DNA from: an uncultured Lachnospiraceae bacterium
GTDB taxonomy: Bacteria; Bacillota; Clostridia; Lachnospirales; Lachnospiraceae
Length of the DNA stretch: 64,000 bases
Reading direction: 5' to 3'
Assembly (NCBI GenBank): GCA_910587765.1
Contig: CAJUNR010000007.1
Span: 69,323 to 133,322 of the forward strand
Part shown: positions 39,655 through 47,422 of the stretch, piece by piece
How positions within the stretch are numbered: position 1 is the first letter of the stretch
Layout of the letters: the number at the start of each line of letters is the position of its first letter
Program-made: the position numbers and the translations under genes
The notes under the pieces: generated by a model
The model's database searches: none
What the model saw: only the letters and a program-made list of their open reading frames with translations
What the model was told of the DNA's origin: nothing

Positions 39655-41154
39655 TTACAGAGTTTCCGGATTCAGTTCCTTGGCAACGATCTCCGTGATA
39701 CGGATACCGAAGTTATCCTCCACCACGACAATATCGCCTTTGGCGATACACTGTCCGTTGACAAACAGATCGACCTGCTCTCCAGCCATCTTGTCAAGCA
39801 CGACCAGAGTACCCTGGGTAAATTCCAGAATATCCTTCACCAGTCTCTTCGTCCGCCCGATCTCCACCGACACCTCAAGAGGCACCTTCATCAGCATCTC
39901 CTGATTGGTCTTGTCCTCTACGCCGTCTCCGGTCTCGCCGCTGATCTGCTCCGAGGACAGCGGACGTATGATCGAACTCTCTTTCCGGGCCGGTTCCGGC
40001 GCCTTGGAGCTCTTCATCATCTCGATCATCTGCATCTGCGTCTGCTGCATCTGATTCAGAAGCTGCAGCATCATCGGATCCATCGCCGGAGCCGGATATG
40101 GATAATACGGCTGCTGCGCAGGCATTCCCGTCTGCTGCGGCTGTGCAGGCTGCGGTGCAGGCGCGCTGTTCATCGACGCCATCAGCGCGTCCATCTCCTC
40201 CTGGCTCATGCTTCCGCCTCCCGAAGAGGACGATGCAGCCGGCGTTTCCTCCGCCGCTCCGCCGGACATCGACGCCATCAATGCGTCCATCTCCTCCTGG
40301 CTCATGCTTCCGCCTCCCGGGGACGATGCAGCCGACGTTTCCTCCGCCGCTCCGCCGGACATCGACGCCATCAGCGCGTCCATCTCCTCCTGGCTCATGC
40401 TTCCGCCTCCCGAGGAGGACGCCGCCGGAGCCTCCGGTTCACCGCCCATGGAAGCGGCCATCAGCGCATCCATCTCCTCCTGCGTCATACCGCCGCCCGA
40501 AGAGGGCTTGGGCGTATCCGCGGGCTTCGCTGCCGGTGCTTCCACGGTCGGCTCTTCCCCTCCGCCAAGTCCGAAGGGCGTCAGAAGTTTTTTCGCCAGA
40601 CCCGCCGACATGATATTCATAAACTCGCTGTTTAATTTTTCTTCAATCTCCAGGCGGAAACGGACAACCACCATTCCCTCCTCGTCCGTAAAATACTTGT
40701 CCTTGAACTCCTCCGGCTCTCCGATATCGAAGGACTGAGGAGTGGAAATATTCACGGTAAATCCCAAAAACTCGGACAATGCGGTAGCGGAAGCCCCCAT
40801 CATCTGATTCATGATCTCGCAGATCGCACTGACGTAGATCTCATCCATCGCGAAAGCTTCGTCGGAAGGCATATCCCCCAGCAGAGTGCCCACGATGATA
40901 CGCACATCCTCCTTGCGGAACATCATCACGTTCTTGCCGTCAAGACCTTCCACATAGGCAATCTCCACTCCGATCGCCGGTTCCAGCCGCTTGAACTCAA
41001 ACTCCTCCCGCGTCTGGACTGCCACCACAGGGGTTGTAATATCCACCTTGGTGCCAAGCAATGTGGAAACCGCCGTCGCCGAAGCGCCGAGACTGATATT
41101 CATAATCTCGCCTATGGCGTCTATTTCCATCTCATTAAAGCCGCTAGCGCCCAT
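39655..41154 (-). CDS. fliY: FliY motor-switch phosphatase with tandem CheY-binding-like motifs
   Basis: A 499-residue switch protein. Residues ~1-195 are CheC-like, with both E-x-x-N active sites intact (GEIMN, Glu16/Asn19; CEIMN, Glu113/Asn116). Residues ~420-499 are the FliN/SpoA domain (KVPLEVSVEIGRTKRLVKDI). The linker is unusual: four tandem copies of an (S/G)GGSMSQEEMDALMASM-like unit at about 220-333, resembling the LSQSQIDALL motif at the FliM N-terminus that binds phospho-CheY, then a Pro/Gln/Met-rich stretch. Bacillus FliY has one such motif at its N-terminus; here the N-terminus lacks it. It follows flgC by 36 bases. Confidence 0.94.
   Translation of the reverse strand: MGASGFNEMEIDAIGEIMNISLGASATAVSTLLGTKVDITTPVVAVQTREEFEFKRLEPAIGVEIAYVEGLDGKNVMMFRKEDVRIIVGTLLGDMPSDEAFAMDEIYVSAICEIMNQMMGASATALSEFLGFTVNISTPQSFDIGEPEEFKDKYFTDEEGMVVVRFRLEIEEKLNSEFMNIMSAGLAKKLLTPFGLGGGEEPTVEAPAAKPADTPKPSSGGGMTQEEMDALMAASMGGEPEAPAASSSGGGSMSQEEMDALMASMSGGAAEETSAASSPGGGSMSQEEMDALMASMSGGAAEETPAASSSSGGGSMSQEEMDALMASMNSAPAPQPAQPQQTGMPAQQPYYPYPAPAMDPMMLQLLNQMQQTQMQMIEMMKSSKAPEPARKESSIIRPLSSEQISGETGDGVEDKTNQEMLMKVPLEVSVEIGRTKRLVKDILEFTQGTLVVLDKMAGEQVDLFVNGQCIAKGDIVVVEDNFGIRITEIVAKELNPETL
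40156..40500 (-). repeat. In-frame tandem repeats in fliY
   Basis: Four tandem units of about 87-96 bases, all in frame, encoding GGG(S)M-S/T-QEEMDALMA-type segments and Ala/Ser/Glu spacers. The middle two units are nearly identical at DNA level, so copy number could change by slippage or recombination without breaking the reading frame. Confidence 0.85.
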
Positions 41155-41190
41155 TTTTCAATCTCCTTTTTCCAGTATTTCCCGAAGGCC

Positions 41191-41640
41191 TTATTTTCCT
41201 ATCTCCAACGCCTTCTGCGCCATCAGCTTGACTGCATTGAGTGCCGTGATATTCGCGTCATAGGATCTGGTCGCCGACATGGCATCCGCTGTCTCCTTCA
41301 GAATATCTACGTTGGGCATTTCCACAAACCCGCTCTCGTCGGCATCCGGATGCTCCGGATTGTAGACCATCTTCATCTCGCGGTCGTCCTCCACGATATC
41401 GGCAACCCGCACGCCGACTCCGCGGCTGCTGATTCCTCGTCCTCTGGAGGCATTGCGCAGCGCCTCTTTGAAAGAGTCCGTCCCGTAGCTTTCAAAGACG
41501 ACCAGCTTCCTGCGGTAGGCGCCGCCTGCTTCCGTCCTTGTCGTATCAATATTTGTAATATTCTCCGATGCGATATCCAGTCTTAAACGCTGCGCGCTTA
41601 ATCCTGACGCACAGATGTCAAATGCACTTAAAAAAGCCAT
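41191..41640 (-). CDS. flgC: Flagellar proximal rod protein FlgC
   Basis: A 149-residue rod protein with the FlgC ends: FDICASGLSAQRLRLDIASENITN at the N-terminus (core SGLSAQRLRLDIASENI), YNPEHPDADESGFVEMPNVD in the middle, and a C-terminal ATRSYDANITALNAVKLMAQKAL helix. It is normally encoded between flgB and fliE. Here it lies between cheY and fliY, while flgB and fliE are adjacent, so it has been moved within the operon. The protein itself looks intact. Confidence 0.95.
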   Translation of the reverse strand: MAFLSAFDICASGLSAQRLRLDIASENITNIDTTRTEAGGAYRRKLVVFESYGTDSFKEALRNASRGRGISSRGVGVRVADIVEDDREMKMVYNPEHPDADESGFVEMPNVDILKETADAMSATRSYDANITALNAVKLMAQKALEIGK

Positions 41641-41663
41641 CTCTCCATCCTCCTGACTGTTCC

Positions 41664-42023
41664 CTAACCCAGGATCTTATTGACGGTTTCCACGATACGT
41701 TCCTGATTAAACGGCTTCACAATAAAATCCTTCGCGCCGGACTTGATGGCGTCGAGCACCATGCTCTCCTGCCCCATTGCCGTACACATGACAATCTTCG
41801 CATCCGGATGATTCTCGCGAATCTTCTTCAATGCCTGCAGTCCGTCCATGTTGGGCATGGTAATGTCCATAATAACCATATCCGGGCTCTCCTCGTCATA
41901 CTTTTTCACTGCCTCGGCACCGTCCTGAGCCTCTATAAAATTGTCATATCCGCTCTTGGACAACGCGTTTTTGACCATCATCCTCATAAACGCAGCATCG
42001 TCAACCAGCATAATCTTCGCCAT
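41664..42023 (-). CDS. cheY: Chemotaxis response regulator CheY
   Basis: A 119-residue stand-alone receiver domain. Asp8/Asp9 (LVDDA), phosphoacceptor Asp53 (IMDITMPNMDG), Thr81 (CTAMG) and Lys103 (VKPF) are all present. Phospho-CheY binds the switch (FliM, and here possibly the FliY repeats). It sits 42 bases after fliM in the switch gene cluster. It is the only single-domain receiver in the window. Confidence 0.95.
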   Translation of the reverse strand: MAKIMLVDDAAFMRMMVKNALSKSGYDNFIEAQDGAEAVKKYDEESPDMVIMDITMPNMDGLQALKKIRENHPDAKIVMCTAMGQESMVLDAIKSGAKDFIVKPFNQERIVETVNKILG

Positions 42024-42065
42024 TGTTCTTTCCTCTCTCTTTCATAAATAATATTCTATGTAGTC

Positions 42066-43136
42066 TTATTCAGATGCGGCTGTCTCCAGCTCTTCTTCCA
42101 GGCTCTCCTCGTCATCTTCCTCGTAGAGCCGCCGGTTGATCCGCACCGCCACATTCTTTTTATATATGCCCATCTTACCGGTAAACCATGCCTGCCTGCC
42201 GATAAACAGCTTCACATCATGATCTTTCGGCTTGCTCATATCAATCACATCGCCTTCCTTCAGGTGGTAGATATCACTTAAATCAAGCGCTATGGTTCCG
42301 AGCTGACCGGTAACCGGAAGCAGGGATTCCCGGATGTTGTCGAGAATCGTCTCTCTGTTGTCCTCGTAAGCATAACCCCTTGCCAGATGCTTACGGCTGT
42401 CGATGGTCTGGAAAATCGATTCCAGAAGCGTTCCAGGCATACAGATACGGATCTTCTCCGAAGCCACGCCGGCAACATCCACATTCAAGTGTACAATCGC
42501 CACCGTCTCGTCCAGACCCACATCCTGCATCATGCTCGGATTGTCTTCAATCCTCTGCGCTTTGAATTCCATGCTGATATAGTTGGCAAAGCCGTCTTTC
42601 AGCGCCTGAATCATGTAGGAGAGAATCCTCCGGTACAGAGCAATCTCCACATCCGAGTAGCGGTAACCCGGATCCACCTTGATCACGCCTTCGGAACCGC
42701 CCAGCATATGATCCACCAGAGTAATGACCAGACTGGGAGTGACATATATCATCATCGGGACCAGGTTTTTCCCATAGTCCTGTATTGTGGCCTCTACCAG
42801 AGTGACCGCATCGTTTTCATTCAGAGAATTTACATACTCATAATAGCGGCGCTCCTGCACCTCCATCACCGTAATATCGGTCATTACACGGAATACGCCG
42901 TTGATCTGGGATGTGATGATCCTGGCATAATTTTCAAACACGCTGGTCAGGATCTTCATCTTATCCTTTGTAAATTTTCTGGGGCTGTAAAAATCGTACT
43001 TGCTGTATTTAACTTCTTCCGTTACAGCCTTTTCTTTCTGTACCACTTCCTCGGTCTTTTCCTCTTCCGGACCGCCGCCGGAAGCCATCGACTTCAAAAG
43101 CGCGTCAATCTGACTTTGGGACAATACGTCTGCCAT
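42066..43136 (-). CDS. fliM: Flagellar motor switch protein FliM
   Basis: A 356-residue FliM: N-terminal CheY-P-binding motif VLSQSQIDALLKSM (4-17), flexible charged linker, a CheC-like middle domain (~50-240, KYDFYSPRKFTKDKM and LVDHMLGGSEG) without phosphatase residues, and a C-terminal FliN-like domain (~260-340). It ends in an acidic tail. It follows motB by 25 bases; fliL, often found here, is absent. Confidence 0.96.
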   Translation of the reverse strand: MADVLSQSQIDALLKSMASGGGPEEEKTEEVVQKEKAVTEEVKYSKYDFYSPRKFTKDKMKILTSVFENYARIITSQINGVFRVMTDITVMEVQERRYYEYVNSLNENDAVTLVEATIQDYGKNLVPMMIYVTPSLVITLVDHMLGGSEGVIKVDPGYRYSDVEIALYRRILSYMIQALKDGFANYISMEFKAQRIEDNPSMMQDVGLDETVAIVHLNVDVAGVASEKIRICMPGTLLESIFQTIDSRKHLARGYAYEDNRETILDNIRESLLPVTGQLGTIALDLSDIYHLKEGDVIDMSKPKDHDVKLFIGRQAWFTGKMGIYKKNVAVRINRRLYEEDDEESLEEELETAASE

Positions 43137-43161
43137 TTAAAAAGCCACCTTTTCTCAATAG

Positions 43162-44085
43162 TTATTCCGCCGGCGCATCCGCTGTGGGCTGTACCGTATC
43201 GTCAGGCGGATTAATCTCCTCCTGAGGGACCGCGCTGGCTGCCTCGTCCGCGCTTCCTCCGACCTCGTCGAAAGCCTCTCCCCCTCCGGTAACCAGTACA
43301 GAACCGGCATCCATGCTGTTCGTGAACTCCTCATAATAATCATTCATGGACTTGATGTCCGCACCCTGATCGATGATCACGAATTCCACTCTTCGGTTTC
43401 TGGCTCTGCCCTCACTGGTCTCGTTGGTACTCACCGAACGGTACTGACCGTAGCTTAAACCGACCAGTTTGCTCGGATCCATAATATCCTTCTCCTGAAT
43501 GTAGGCCGCAACCTCCGCAGAACGCATGGCGGAGAGAATCCGGTCCGTCCGGGGATTGTTTTCCCGATCCGGGTTCGCCTGGGCCGTATGGCCCATAATA
43601 TCAATCTGAGCAATGCTTCCTTCATACTGCTGCAGAACATTGCACAGCACATCCAGAATCTCGATTGCTTCTTCGGTCAGATTGGAACGGTTTCCCTCGA
43701 AGAACGCCTGCTTATCAAATACCAGGAAGGTATACCCCTCTTCTCTGGAGATGCTCACGCCCTCCACTCCGCTACCGTTCAGCGCTTCCATCAGTGCCAC
43801 GTACAGATCGTCCGGATTTTCCGGATCCGAGATGCTCTCGTCAAATTCAAGATTGCCGGATACGTCATATTCACCGTCCGAAATTTCCTCATTCACCGCG
43901 ATCTGCGGGCTATCGTCGGAACTGGGAAAAATACTCTTGACAAAGATCTCCCACTTCTGCTGGTTCAGCGTGGACATGGAATACAGCATGACGAAAAAAC
44001 ACAGAAGGAGCGTGACCATATCGCCATATGTGTCCATCCAGCTTCCGCAGTCTTCACCGCCTCCGCCTTTTCTCGGTCTGCTCAT
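43162..44085 (-). CDS. motB: Flagellar motor stator protein MotB
   Basis: A 307-residue stator subunit. A short basic N-terminus precedes one membrane helix with the ion-binding Asp22 (YGDMVTLLLCFFVMLYS). The periplasmic-side OmpA-like peptidoglycan-binding domain spans ~130-245 (IDIMGHTAQAN, NNPRTDRILSAMRSAEVAAYI and GRARNRRVEFVI). About 60 further residues form an acidic, Pro-rich C-terminal tail not usual in MotB. The ATG overlaps the motA stop by 4 bases. Ion type (H+ or Na+) cannot be set with confidence. Confidence 0.94.
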   Translation of the reverse strand: MSRPRKGGGGEDCGSWMDTYGDMVTLLLCFFVMLYSMSTLNQQKWEIFVKSIFPSSDDSPQIAVNEEISDGEYDVSGNLEFDESISDPENPDDLYVALMEALNGSGVEGVSISREEGYTFLVFDKQAFFEGNRSNLTEEAIEILDVLCNVLQQYEGSIAQIDIMGHTAQANPDRENNPRTDRILSAMRSAEVAAYIQEKDIMDPSKLVGLSYGQYRSVSTNETSEGRARNRRVEFVIIDQGADIKSMNDYYEEFTNSMDAGSVLVTGGGEAFDEVGGSADEAASAVPQEEINPPDDTVQPTADAPAE

Positions 44086-44900
44086 GCCTTGCCGCCTCCT
44101 CCTTCACCGCCGCCGTCTCCTGCCTTGAGAAGCAGCTTCTTCTGCTGAGACTGTTTCAGACAGGACAGCAGGTGCTCGCGCAGGAACTTGGGATTCTCAC
44201 CTGCCTGAATACCCATGATTCCTTCAATGACCGTCATGCAGTACAGCTCCTCCTCCGCCTGGCGGACGCGGAGCTTCTTGGCAATGGGCTGGAAAAACAG
44301 GTTGGCAAAAAGGCTGCCGTAAAAAGTTGTGATCAGCGCCACGCTCATGTCCTGTCCCAGCGTACTGGCGCCGCCGCTGCCGTCCAAATCCATACCCTTT
44401 AACATATTGATCAGACCGATCAGCGTACCGACCATACCAAAAGCCGGCGCGTAAGCGGACGCCTTCTCATAGATACCGGCCGACTCGTCGTGCCTTGCGA
44501 TCATATCGTCCATCTGTTTCTCCAGCATGGACCGCACTTTATCCGGATCGTTGGCGTCCACGATCATCAGAACGCTCTGTTTCAGGAACGGGTCCTTGAT
44601 ATCCGCCGCTTTCTCCTCCAGCGCCAGCAGGCCGCTCTGCCTTGCCAGCATGGCCAGATCCACCAGTTCATCCACCAGCTTGGGAATCGCGAATTTCTTA
44701 CCTCTGGTCAGTACAAGCATATGCTTGGGCACATCCTTTAAAACCCGCAGCGGATAGCTGGCCAGTATGGCGGCAATCGTTCCTCCAAGCACGATTGCAA
44801 TACTCTGAGGGTCCCAGAAGTTTCCAAGCTTTGATGTTCCGATTCCCCATACGATCAGCCCCATGCCTATTATCATACCGAGAAGCGTTGTTATGTCCAT
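44082..44900 (-). CDS. motA: Flagellar motor stator protein MotA
   Basis: A 272-residue MotA with four membrane helices and the family segment YAPAFGMVGTLIGLINML in TM3 and ALITTFYGSLFANLFFQPIA in TM4. The cytoplasmic loop carries the charged residues that contact FliG (RSMLEKQMDDM region). It forms the ion channel with MotB. The C-terminus ends in a Lys/Gly-rich tail. It lies 35 bases after flbD. Confidence 0.95.
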   Translation of the reverse strand: MDITTLLGMIIGMGLIVWGIGTSKLGNFWDPQSIAIVLGGTIAAILASYPLRVLKDVPKHMLVLTRGKKFAIPKLVDELVDLAMLARQSGLLALEEKAADIKDPFLKQSVLMIVDANDPDKVRSMLEKQMDDMIARHDESAGIYEKASAYAPAFGMVGTLIGLINMLKGMDLDGSGGASTLGQDMSVALITTFYGSLFANLFFQPIAKKLRVRQAEEELYCMTVIEGIMGIQAGENPKFLREHLLSCLKQSQQKKLLLKAGDGGGEGGGGKA

Positions 44901-44935
44901 CTTATATTTCCTCCCTGCTCTCTGTCAGCAATTTG

Positions 44936-45136
44936 TTATTTATCTCTGCCGTCCGGCGTGATACAACTGTGATAAAACGCCCGTAACTGCTCCACCACAG
45001 ATTCTTCCGTATCCTTTACCAGATAGTAATAGCCGTTCATCATCTTGATCTTCGTCTCCGGTATAGCCTCCATCGACTCAATCTGCAATATGTTCAAGTA
45101 GAGTACTTCTCCGCTTAATCTTGTTACCCTGATCAT
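44936..45136 (-). CDS. flbD: FlbD-family flagellar protein
   Basis: A 66-residue protein of the FlbD family (PF06289), with MIRVTRLSGEVLYLN and PETKIKMMNGYYYLVKDT; members sit between flgE and motA in Firmicutes and spirochaetes, and their function is uncertain. I prefer the ATG at 45136, with AGGAG shortly upstream. The frame is open back to 45280, two bases after the flgE stop, adding 48 mostly basic residues (MARRGRRSADQK...), which might be a genuine extension or spacer. Confidence 0.8.
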   Translation of the reverse strand: MIRVTRLSGEVLYLNILQIESMEAIPETKIKMMNGYYYLVKDTEESVVEQLRAFYHSCITPDGRDK

Positions 45137-45282
45137 ACCTCTCCTGTCACCTTCCATACTCCAGGCAGGCACAGAGCCATAGGAGGAGGTGTGCTCCTCC
45201 ATATGGATCCTTGCCCTGCGGGCCTCGCGGGCCCGGTCCATGATTTTCTGGTCGGCGCTGCGTCTGCCCCGCCGTGCCATGA

Positions 45283-46275
45283 TTAACGCTTCATATTGAT
45301 AAGATCGGAAAGGATCTCATCGCTGACTGTAATGATCTTACTGTTGGCCTGGAAACCTCTCTCCGCCATAATCATCTCGGAGAACTCCACCGCCATGTCG
45401 ACGTTGGACGCCTCGAGGTAGCCGGGCATGAGGGTAGCGCGGCCGTCGCCGGGTGCGCCGACGCTGCAGCGACCGGTGTTATCGGAAAGCGTTGCCTTAT
45501 AATAGTTACTGCCGTTCTTGGTCACACCCTCCTGATTCTGGAAAGTAGCAATCGCAACTTTACCTATTGTAATCGTCTGCGTAAATTTAGCATCCTCGCC
45601 CTTGGCATCTGTTCCCTCTACCTGAACAGTGACCTCAATGTCGCCCGCTTTGTTAATTTTTACATTTTTTGCCTCCAGTGCTTTGCCAACCAAATCATTA
45701 ATCGTCATGCCTGTCATCTCACCGCCTGCAATTGTCACATCACTCGGAACACGAAGCGGCGCCAGCTTCGTATAATCAAACACAATCTTCTTATTCGCAG
45801 CATCCCATGTTCCCTGGAAGCCATATACAAAGTTTCCGTTCCCATCTACGATATAGCCCTCGCTGTCCACTTTGAAATTTCCGACTCTGGTATAATCAAA
45901 ATCGTTTCCCTTAATGGTTTCCGTATCGTCCGCACTGCCAACGGTAATCGGATTTCTGGTGGATTTCGTCACGAAAAAGCCTTCCCCATCGATCGTCGCC
46001 GAGAACCCGCCCACATATGTCGGTGTACTCGCCGTCATGTCCATGGAAATCGTCCCCATCAGAGAACCATAACCGAACTGCGCCGCATTGACACCGCCGG
46101 AGGTACCCGTCCCTCTGGTCGACGACGTTGATGACTGATACATCGTATCCTTGAACGTATAACTCTGCGATTTATAGCCGACCGTATTGACGTTGGCGAT
46201 GTTGTGTCCGATGACGTCCAGTTTCTGCTGATGGGCGCGAAGACCCGATACTGCTGAATCCATTGCTCTTAACAT
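45283..46275 (-). CDS. flgE: Flagellar hook protein FlgE
   Basis: A 330-residue hook subunit. N-terminal SAVSGLRAHQQKLDVIGHNIANVNT and C-terminal VDMAVEFSEMIMAERGFQANSKII (quoted in part) are the conserved rod/hook ends that form the inner tube; the middle ~130-290 is the variable surface domain. The ATG at 46275 has AAAGGA 11 bases upstream; the frame from 46347 has a basic, unconserved leader and is unlikely. No signal peptide, as it is exported by the flagellar apparatus. Confidence 0.93.
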   Translation of the reverse strand: MLRAMDSAVSGLRAHQQKLDVIGHNIANVNTVGYKSQSYTFKDTMYQSSTSSTRGTGTSGGVNAAQFGYGSLMGTISMDMTASTPTYVGGFSATIDGEGFFVTKSTRNPITVGSADDTETIKGNDFDYTRVGNFKVDSEGYIVDGNGNFVYGFQGTWDAANKKIVFDYTKLAPLRVPSDVTIAGGEMTGMTINDLVGKALEAKNVKINKAGDIEVTVQVEGTDAKGEDAKFTQTITIGKVAIATFQNQEGVTKNGSNYYKATLSDNTGRCSVGAPGDGRATLMPGYLEASNVDMAVEFSEMIMAERGFQANSKIITVSDEILSDLINMKR

Positions 46276-46398
46276 ATGCTTAACTATCCTTTCTATTTCA
46301 AGTTCCGCTTCCGCCCCTGCGGGCTTCCGCCGTTTTCTCCCGTCCATCCGTCCCCTGTCAGTCGGACAGGGGACCGAGCATCCTCCAAAGAGGTCCTG

Positions 46399-46779
46399 CT
46401 ACAGGATGACGGCGCTGTCGATGTTCGTAAATACCCGCTCCTTCATGTCACTCTGGGACATGGTGGTGACGACGGTATTGTTGGGCACGTTGACGATGAA
46501 GACGCCCTGCGCTCCGATGACCGCCACATCTCTGGCTCCCTTCTTCCTGGCGCCGTCCACGGCGTGCTCGAGATCGCTCATAAGCTGGCTGTCAACTGCG
46601 ATGCCCCGTTCATTCATACGTTTTGCGGCATGTTTGGAAAAGTTCAGGCCTTCCCTGGCCCTCTCCTGGAGCAGTCTGTCAAAAGCCGGCTGATCCGCTC
46701 TGCCGGCTGCCGCGCCGGTCCCGTTCTGATTCCCGCCGATCCGTCCGCTGTCCAGACGCTGTACTCCGTTCATCTCCAT
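46399..46779 (-). CDS. Flagellar operon protein, TIGR02530 (flg_new) family
   Basis: A 126-residue soluble protein between flgD and flgE. LNFSKHAAKRMNERGI and VFTNIDSAVIL match the TIGR02530 family of conserved Firmicute flagellar operon proteins, whose role in hook assembly is unknown. The C-terminal block DVAVIGAQGVFIVNVPNNTVVTTM is beta-rich (quoted in part: AQGVFIVNVPNNTVV). The 123 bases before flgE are non-coding. Confidence 0.82.
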   Translation of the reverse strand: MEMNGVQRLDSGRIGGNQNGTGAAAGRADQPAFDRLLQERAREGLNFSKHAAKRMNERGIAVDSQLMSDLEHAVDGARKKGARDVAVIGAQGVFIVNVPNNTVVTTMSQSDMKERVFTNIDSAVIL

Positions 46780-46837
46780 ATGTATTCCCTTCTTTCCAAA
46801 AACAACTGCCTTTGTGTTACATACAGATCACTGCTTC

Positions 46838-47401
46838 TTACTCGGCTCCCGCTGAGACTCCGCCTTTCGGATCATCGTCTTCGTCTCCGCCTTCACCGGC
46901 ATCGTCCTTGCCGTCCAGATCTTCCCCCTTGTTCTCATAGGGATCCGGGATCCGTCCTACGCCGAGGACGTTGCTCAGAGGATATTCCTTTGTATCTCCC
47001 TCCACTTTCAGCACCGGATTGCCGTTGACGAAACTGACGTATTCCACCTTGGCGTACTTGACGCCTACCGGAACGTCGATGCCGTTCTGCTCCTCGGTAA
47101 CCGCCACGGTAATCTCCTGCCCGATCAGCCCCGCCGCATACGTCTGCGCACTGACTGCCGAGGACGTGTCGATCGCGGTCGTCATCGAGCTCATGGCCTG
47201 CATCATTCCCATCTGGGTGAGCTGCGCCATCATCTCGCTCGTCTCCATCGGATTGGTCGTGTCCTGGTTCTGAAGCTGCGTCGCCAGAAGCTTGAAGAAA
47301 TCCGTCATCGAAAGCGTGTTCTTGTCATTGGACTCTACCGTATAACTCTGCAGGTTATAGGCGTCGCTCGTTCCGCTGACGCTCGCTACATTGTTTGCCA
47401 T
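46838..47401 (-). CDS. flgD: Flagellar hook cap protein FlgD
   Basis: A 187-residue FlgD-type hook scaffold. The conserved N-terminal half contains MTDFFKLLATQLQNQDTTNPM and MAQLTQMGMMQAM (both typical), followed by AAGLIGQEITV. FlgD caps the growing hook and is discarded on completion. The C-terminal half is shorter than in Proteobacteria and ends in an acidic Gly/Asp/Glu-rich tail (DLDGKDDAGEGGDEDDD). It lies 21 bases after fliK. Confidence 0.93.
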   Translation of the reverse strand: MANNVASVSGTSDAYNLQSYTVESNDKNTLSMTDFFKLLATQLQNQDTTNPMETSEMMAQLTQMGMMQAMSSMTTAIDTSSAVSAQTYAAGLIGQEITVAVTEEQNGIDVPVGVKYAKVEYVSFVNGNPVLKVEGDTKEYPLSNVLGVGRIPDPYENKGEDLDGKDDAGEGGDEDDDPKGGVSAGAE

Positions 47402-47422
47402 CTCTTCTTTCCTTCCTCTCTG

